A stretch of DNA of 64,000 bases from Streptomyces celluloflavus (lineage in GTDB: Bacteria > Actinomycetota > Actinomycetes > Streptomycetales > Streptomycetaceae). Where the stretch lies: NCBI GenBank assembly GCA_000720995.1, contig JOEL01000010.1, forward strand, positions 1 through 64,000. Reading direction: 5' to 3'. Shown in pieces: positions 60,499 to 64,000 of this stretch. The notes under the pieces were generated by a model. The model was not told the DNA's origin. It did no database searches and saw only the letters and a list, made by a program, of their open reading frames with translations. Positions within the stretch are counted from its first letter, which is position 1, and each line of letters opens with the position of its first letter. Both the position numbers and the translations under genes were made by a program.

Positions 60499-62310
60499 CT
60501 ACTTCACGACCGTGATGCGGTCCGCCTTGGGCGGGGTCAGCGGGGACTGCGCCGAGGAGTGGGCGGTCAGGTAGGTGGTGAAGGCGTCGAGGTCGGAGGG
60601 GCCGACGTACTTGTTGGCGGCGTCCTTGAAGGCGGGGAAGCCGTCCCCGCCGCCGGCCAGGAACTCGTTCATGGCGACGCGGTAGGTCTTGGCCGGGTCG
60701 ATCGGGGCGCCGTTCAGCTGCACCGAGTCCTTGACGACGCGGTCGGCGCCGGTCTTGGTCATGTCCAGGGTGTAGGTGAGGCCGCGGGAGATCTGGAGGA
60801 TCTTCGGGGAGGCCGTGTTCGGGCCGCTGACCTGCTGCTGGAGACCGGCCAGGAGTTGGGCGCCGGTGAGGTCGATGACGTTCATCATGTTGGTGAACGG
60901 CTGGACGGTGAACGCCTCGGCGTAGGTGACGACCCCGTCGCCCTCACCGCCGGACGCCTGGTAGGCGAGGTCGGCGCGGATACCGCCGGGGTTCATCAGG
61001 GCGAGCTGTGCGCCGCCCTGGCCGGCCGGCTGGGTGGCCTCCAACTGGGCGTCGGCTATGACATCGCCGAGCGGTGACTCCGGGGCGTTGGCGCCGCGGC
61101 CCGCGATGTCCGCGGAGATGTGGCCGACGGGGCGGCCGGCGACCGGTGCGGCGAGCTTGTTCCAGCGGGCGATCAGCGACGTCATGTCCGCCGCCTTGGG
61201 CTGGGTGCGGTTCACGACGTGGTTGACCGCGCCGGGCGCCTTGACGCTGGTGCGCACGATGTCGCCGGTGCGCCGGTCGTACGTCAGCGTGGTGTCCGTG
61301 TAGAGCCGGCCGAACGAGGCGGCGGAGGTGACGGTGCGCGGCATCCCGGACGGGTCCGGGATGGTGCAGGTGTACGCCTGGTGGGTGTGGCCGGTGACCA
61401 GCGCGTCGACCTTCGGGGTGACCTTCTTGGCGATCTCCGCGATCGGGCCCGAGATGCCGTCGCCGGGGCCGGGGCTGTCGCAGTTGTAGTTGTACGAGGT
61501 GGAGGCCGGCAGACCGCCCTCGTGGAGCAGTGCGACGATCGCCTTCACGCCCTGGCGGTCGAGGATCTTGGCGTACTTGTTGATGGTCTCGACCTCGTTG
61601 TGGAACTTGAGGCCCTTGATGCCGTTGGCGTTGACGATGTCGGGGGTGCCCTCCAGCGTCACCCCGATGAAGCCGATCTTGACGCCCTTGTGCTGCCAGA
61701 CCGTGTACGGCTTGAGCAGCGGCTTGCCGGTCTTCTCGTCGGTGACATTGGCCGTCAGGTACGGGAAGTCGGCGCCCCGGTACTTCTTGCCCTTCTCGAA
61801 GCAGCCCTCCGCGGGGTGGCAGCCGCCCTTCTGGATGCGCGTCAGCTCCGCCCGGCCCTCGTCGAATTCGTGATTGCCGACGGAGGTGACGTCCAGCTTC
61901 AGCTTGTTCAGCGCCTCGACGGTCGGCTCGTCGTGGAAGAGTCCGGAGAGCAGCGGGCTGGCCCCGATCAGATCGCCGGCCGCGGCCGTGACCGAGTACG
62001 GGTGGCCCTTGCGGGCGGTACGCAGCGACTGGGCGAGGTACTCGACGCCGCCCGCCTCGACCGTCTTCTTGGTGCCGTCCGGCTGTATCTCCTCGACCGT
62101 GCCGGAGGAGCCCTGTGGCGGTTCGAGATTGCCGTGGAAGTCGTTGAAGGAGAGCAGCTGCACATCGACCGTCCGGCCGGCGGGCGCCGGGTGGCGGCTG
62201 TCGGCCCCGGCCGGCATGGCGGTGGCGGTGATGCCGAGCGCGGCGGCCAGCGCGGCGGCCCCGGCCGCCGCTCTGCGCGCGATGCGGCGCCGTGGAGGTG
62301 TCGCAGACAT
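60499..62310 (-). CDS. Secreted 5'-nucleotidase / UDP-sugar hydrolase
   Basis: A 603-residue exported enzyme with an N-terminal signal peptide (basic RRRIARRAA, hydrophobic Ala-rich core, cleavage near PAGADS). The metallophosphatase domain carries the dinuclear metal motifs LSFNDFHGNLEP, GNHEFDEG and GHTHQAYTC; the substrate-binding C-terminal domain has NPGGIRADL and YTLDMTKTG. It removes phosphate from extracellular nucleotides, feeding the Pit and Pst systems. GGGG precedes the ATG. Corresponds to SCO4152 by content; I see no convincing PHO box. Confidence 0.95.
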   Translation of the reverse strand: MSATPPRRRIARRAAAGAAALAAALGITATAMPAGADSRHPAPAGRTVDVQLLSFNDFHGNLEPPQGSSGTVEEIQPDGTKKTVEAGGVEYLAQSLRTARKGHPYSVTAAAGDLIGASPLLSGLFHDEPTVEALNKLKLDVTSVGNHEFDEGRAELTRIQKGGCHPAEGCFEKGKKYRGADFPYLTANVTDEKTGKPLLKPYTVWQHKGVKIGFIGVTLEGTPDIVNANGIKGLKFHNEVETINKYAKILDRQGVKAIVALLHEGGLPASTSYNYNCDSPGPGDGISGPIAEIAKKVTPKVDALVTGHTHQAYTCTIPDPSGMPRTVTSAASFGRLYTDTTLTYDRRTGDIVRTSVKAPGAVNHVVNRTQPKAADMTSLIARWNKLAAPVAGRPVGHISADIAGRGANAPESPLGDVIADAQLEATQPAGQGGAQLALMNPGGIRADLAYQASGGEGDGVVTYAEAFTVQPFTNMMNVIDLTGAQLLAGLQQQVSGPNTASPKILQISRGLTYTLDMTKTGADRVVKDSVQLNGAPIDPAKTYRVAMNEFLAGGGDGFPAFKDAANKYVGPSDLDAFTTYLTAHSSAQSPLTPPKADRITVVK

Positions 62311-62395
62311 GTGATCCCCTTCGTGGACCCCGGCAAGGTGCCGTGGTGTGTGTCCGAGCGGTCGGCAGCCTATGGTCAACGCGCGTAGCGCGACA

Positions 62396-62424
62396 GGGTT
62401 GCCGGGTGACGAACGGGTTGCCGG
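62396..62424. repeat. Direct repeat upstream of 5'-nucleotidase gene
   Basis: GGGTTGCCGG at 62396 and 62415, 19 bases apart, between the divergent 5'-nucleotidase and mshD genes. The spacing does not fit the 11-bp PHO phase. Confidence 0.6.
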
Positions 62425-62500
62425 TGAGCACCGGGGCGGTGCGCCGGGGTGCCGGGCCAGGCCGCGGACCCGGCACCGGTCACCGGACCCGGCAGGGTCG

Positions 62501-62506
62501 TACGCT
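62501..62506 (+). promoter_or_regulatory. -10 element for leaderless mshD
   Basis: TACGCT ends six bases before the ATG at 62513. Confidence 0.6.
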
Positions 62507-62512
62507 TCGGGC

Positions 62513-63451
62513 ATGACTGACGCTGCACAGGAGACGGGCCGGACCGGCCGCAGGATTCAGGTGGCCGACGAGCTCACACCGGAGGAGGCCGCGGCCGCCC
62601 TCCGGCTGATCGAGCGGGCCGCGCGTACCGACGGACAGCCCGCCGTGTCCGAACAGGGGCGGCTGCAACTGCGGGGCGGAGGGCGGCAGGGGGTGCGCCA
62701 TCTGCTGGTGTACGTCCCGGCGGAGGACGGCGAGGAACTCGTCGGATACGGGCAGCTGGAGGACACCGACCCGGTGGAGGCACCGGCCGCCGAACTGGTC
62801 GTCCACCCCGGACACCGCGGCCGCGGCCACGGCCGGGCGCTCGGCACCGAGCTGCTGACACAGTCCGGACGCCGGCTGCGGGTATGGGCGCACGGCGGCC
62901 ACCCGGCCGCCCGGCACCTCGCGCAGACCCTCGGCCTGACGCTCTTCCGGGAACTGCGCCAGATGCGGCGCGGGCTGGCGGACCTGACACTGCCGGAGCC
63001 GGTGCTCCCGCCCGGGGTGACCGTACGGACCTTCCGGCCGGGCGCCGACGACGCGGCCTGGCTGGAGGTGAACGCGGAGTCGTTCGCCCACCACCCGGAG
63101 CAGGGCGCACTGACCCAGCGCGACCTGGACGACCGCAAGGCCGAGACCTGGTTCGACCCCGAGGGCTTCTTCCTCGCGGAGCGCGAAGGACGCCTGATCG
63201 GCTTCCACTGGACCAAGACGCACGCCGAGGAGGGCCTCGGCGAGGTGTACGTCCTCGGAGTCCGCCCCGGCGCACAGGGCGGCGGCCTCGGCAAGGCACT
63301 GACCACGATCGGCCTGCGCCATCTGGCGGCACAGGGCCTGCCGACGGCGATGCTCTACGTCGACGCGGACAACGCACCGGCGGTCACGGTCTACGAGCGC
63401 CTCGGATTCGTCACGCACGAGAAGGACCTGATGTATCGGTCGGAGACCTGA
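62513..63451 (+). CDS. mshD: Mycothiol synthase MshD
   Basis: A 312-residue enzyme with two GNAT domains that acetylates Cys-GlcN-Ins in the last step of mycothiol synthesis. The N-terminal domain has ELVVHPGHRGRGHGRALGTE; the C-terminal, active one has VYVLGVRPGAQGGGLGKAL and AMLYVDADNAPAVTVYERLG, all typical of MshD. Divergent from the 5'-nucleotidase, as in S. coelicolor (SCO4151/SCO4152). Probably leaderless. A 10-bp repeat spans its stop codon. Confidence 0.96.
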   Translation: MTDAAQETGRTGRRIQVADELTPEEAAAALRLIERAARTDGQPAVSEQGRLQLRGGGRQGVRHLLVYVPAEDGEELVGYGQLEDTDPVEAPAAELVVHPGHRGRGHGRALGTELLTQSGRRLRVWAHGGHPAARHLAQTLGLTLFRELRQMRRGLADLTLPEPVLPPGVTVRTFRPGADDAAWLEVNAESFAHHPEQGALTQRDLDDRKAETWFDPEGFFLAEREGRLIGFHWTKTHAEEGLGEVYVLGVRPGAQGGGLGKALTTIGLRHLAAQGLPTAMLYVDADNAPAVTVYERLGFVTHEKDLMYRSET

Positions 63452-63473
63452 GGGGACCTGAGGGGACCTGAGG
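63444..63473. repeat. 10-bp triplicate at the mshD stop
   Basis: GACCTGAGGG repeated three times from 63444; the first copy contains the mshD TGA. Confidence 0.85.
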
Positions 63474-63524
63474 GGGCGTTACGGGGCGGGCGGGGGTGGT
63501 GGCGGTAGGGGGCGGCCCTTGTGG

Positions 63525-64000
63525 TTACGGGGTCCTGTCGTCAAGGTCCTGTCCGGCCGCCCGCCGCCGCTCCGCGAGCCGCTCCAGCGACCAGGCGGTC
63601 CACGGGTGTTCGGGCCCGAGCACCCTCGCCCGCGCATCGGCCACCAACTCGGCCTGCACCACCGCTTCTTCGAGCAGACCGAGCTCAGCGAGGACTCGGC
63701 TCAGCAAGGAGCGGGCGGCGAGGGTCTTGGGGTGGTCCGGTCCGTAGGTGCGCTCCAAGGCCGCAACCACGCCACGGACGAGGGGCAGGGCCTGCCGCTG
63801 ATGACCGGTGGTGATCAAGGCGAAGCCGTGGTTCAGTTCGGCGGCCAAGGTGATCGGGTGCCCGGGGCCGACCACGCGGCGGCAGTCCGCCAGCAGCTCG
63901 GGTCCGGTGACCGGGTCCAGCTCCGGGCCGACCGTGAACTCCAGCAGATACGTCCGCGCGATGAGCGTCGACGGATGGGCCGCGCCCAGCGCGGCGGTTC
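63525..64000 (-). CDS. TPR-repeat protein, C-terminal part (runs off the window)
   Basis: The last 158 or so codons of a leftward gene whose start lies beyond the window. Tetratricopeptide repeats of the TPR_10/12 type are clear: HPITLAAELNHGFALITTG, then ALPLVRGVVAALERTYGPDH, PKTLAARSLLSRVLAELGLL and ARARVLGPEHPWTAWSLERL; an upstream unit (ALGAAHPSTLIARTYLLEF) is degenerate. Such tails often belong to NB-ARC or Fxsa-type TPR proteins in Streptomyces. What lies N-terminal cannot be told. Confidence 0.85.
   Translation of the reverse strand, partial: TAALGAAHPSTLIARTYLLEFTVGPELDPVTGPELLADCRRVVGPGHPITLAAELNHGFALITTGHQRQALPLVRGVVAALERTYGPDHPKTLAARSLLSRVLAELGLLEEAVVQAELVADARARVLGPEHPWTAWSLERLAERRRAAGQDLDDRTP

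Noticed and set aside
62396-62432. Possible PHO boxes upstream of the 5'-nucleotidase gene
   Set aside because: CACC-containing units are 19 bases apart, not on the 11-base phase, and the TTCAC core is missing.

Overview
The window is high-GC DNA with many GTG starts, leaderless mRNAs and ATGA/GTGA gene overlaps. Its gene content (GlnR, Nur, RsiG, MshD, CsoR, Pst and Pit) is that of a Streptomyces chromosome, core-arm side. I see no tRNA, rRNA, prophage, transposase, CRISPR array or secondary-metabolite cluster.

Layout. 0-5.2 kb: a small membrane protein facing a secreted SLT/NlpC-P60 peptidoglycan hydrolase, a PAP2 phosphatase, a lipoprotein and small proteins. 5.2-12 kb: copper sensor CsoR with its operator, the low-affinity phosphate pair (DUF47 protein + Pit) and, convergent to it, the high-affinity pstSCAB operon with PHO boxes. 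12-17.1 kb: a coiled-coil NlpC/P60 hydrolase, a receiver-PP2C phosphatase, and a three-gene block (XRE regulator, HbhA-like, DUF2516) in the same order as Rv0474-Rv0475-Rv0476 of M. tuberculosis. 17-28.7 kb: accessory region of small regulator/enzyme pairs (Nudix, YdcF, GrpB, HTH_34 + membrane protein, TetR + VOC, methyltransferase, HxlR, a frameshifted GNAT pseudogene, VOC/TetR, an FMN reductase behind a SoxR-type promoter, ankyrin protein, Eis-like acetyltransferase), with several short tandem repeats. 28.7-39 kb: asparaginase, the anti-sigma factor RsiG with both c-di-GMP motifs, Dtd, YgfZ, Nur, a BtuFDC-type ABC importer behind a cobalamin riboswitch, nitrobindin, a 33-aa membrane protein, DsrE, DUF3099, and the SseA/SseC sulfur genes preceded by a Cys-containing leader peptide. 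39-48.8 kb: DUF2993 protein, a Gln/His/Gly-repeat membrane protein with a MoaD/ThiS protein, a heterodimeric ABC exporter, a TetR with two operators, an imine-reductase-like enzyme, an alpha/beta hydrolase. 48.8-55.3 kb: the nitrogen regulator GlnR (with a hairpin and an overlapping small ORF upstream), a LacI regulator, an HtrA-like protease and an MprAB-like two-component system. 55.3-64 kb: P450-TetR operon, a second DUF2993 protein, an SDR, a secreted 5'-nucleotidase, mycothiol synthase MshD, and the end of a TPR protein running off the right edge.

How the parts work together. Phosphate uptake (Pit, Pst, 5'-nucleotidase) and nitrogen control (GlnR) sit together, as in S. coelicolor. From memory of that genome, left of about 12 kb the order runs forward (SLT hydrolase to pstS) while right of it the homologues run backward (Nur, SseA, GlnR, HtrA, two-component system, 5'-nucleotidase, MshD), which suggests an inversion with one endpoint just right of pstS. 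The strongest regulatory signals read directly from sequence are the CsoR box, PHO boxes, SoxR-type promoter, cobalamin riboswitch, the 11-bp-phased repeats before htrA, and the sulfur leader peptide. I found no convincing wholly new system; the best candidates for new biology are the glnR leader arrangement, the sulfur leader peptide, the paired membrane protein/HTH_34 operon with its operator repeats, and the GQQ/GQH-repeat protein.
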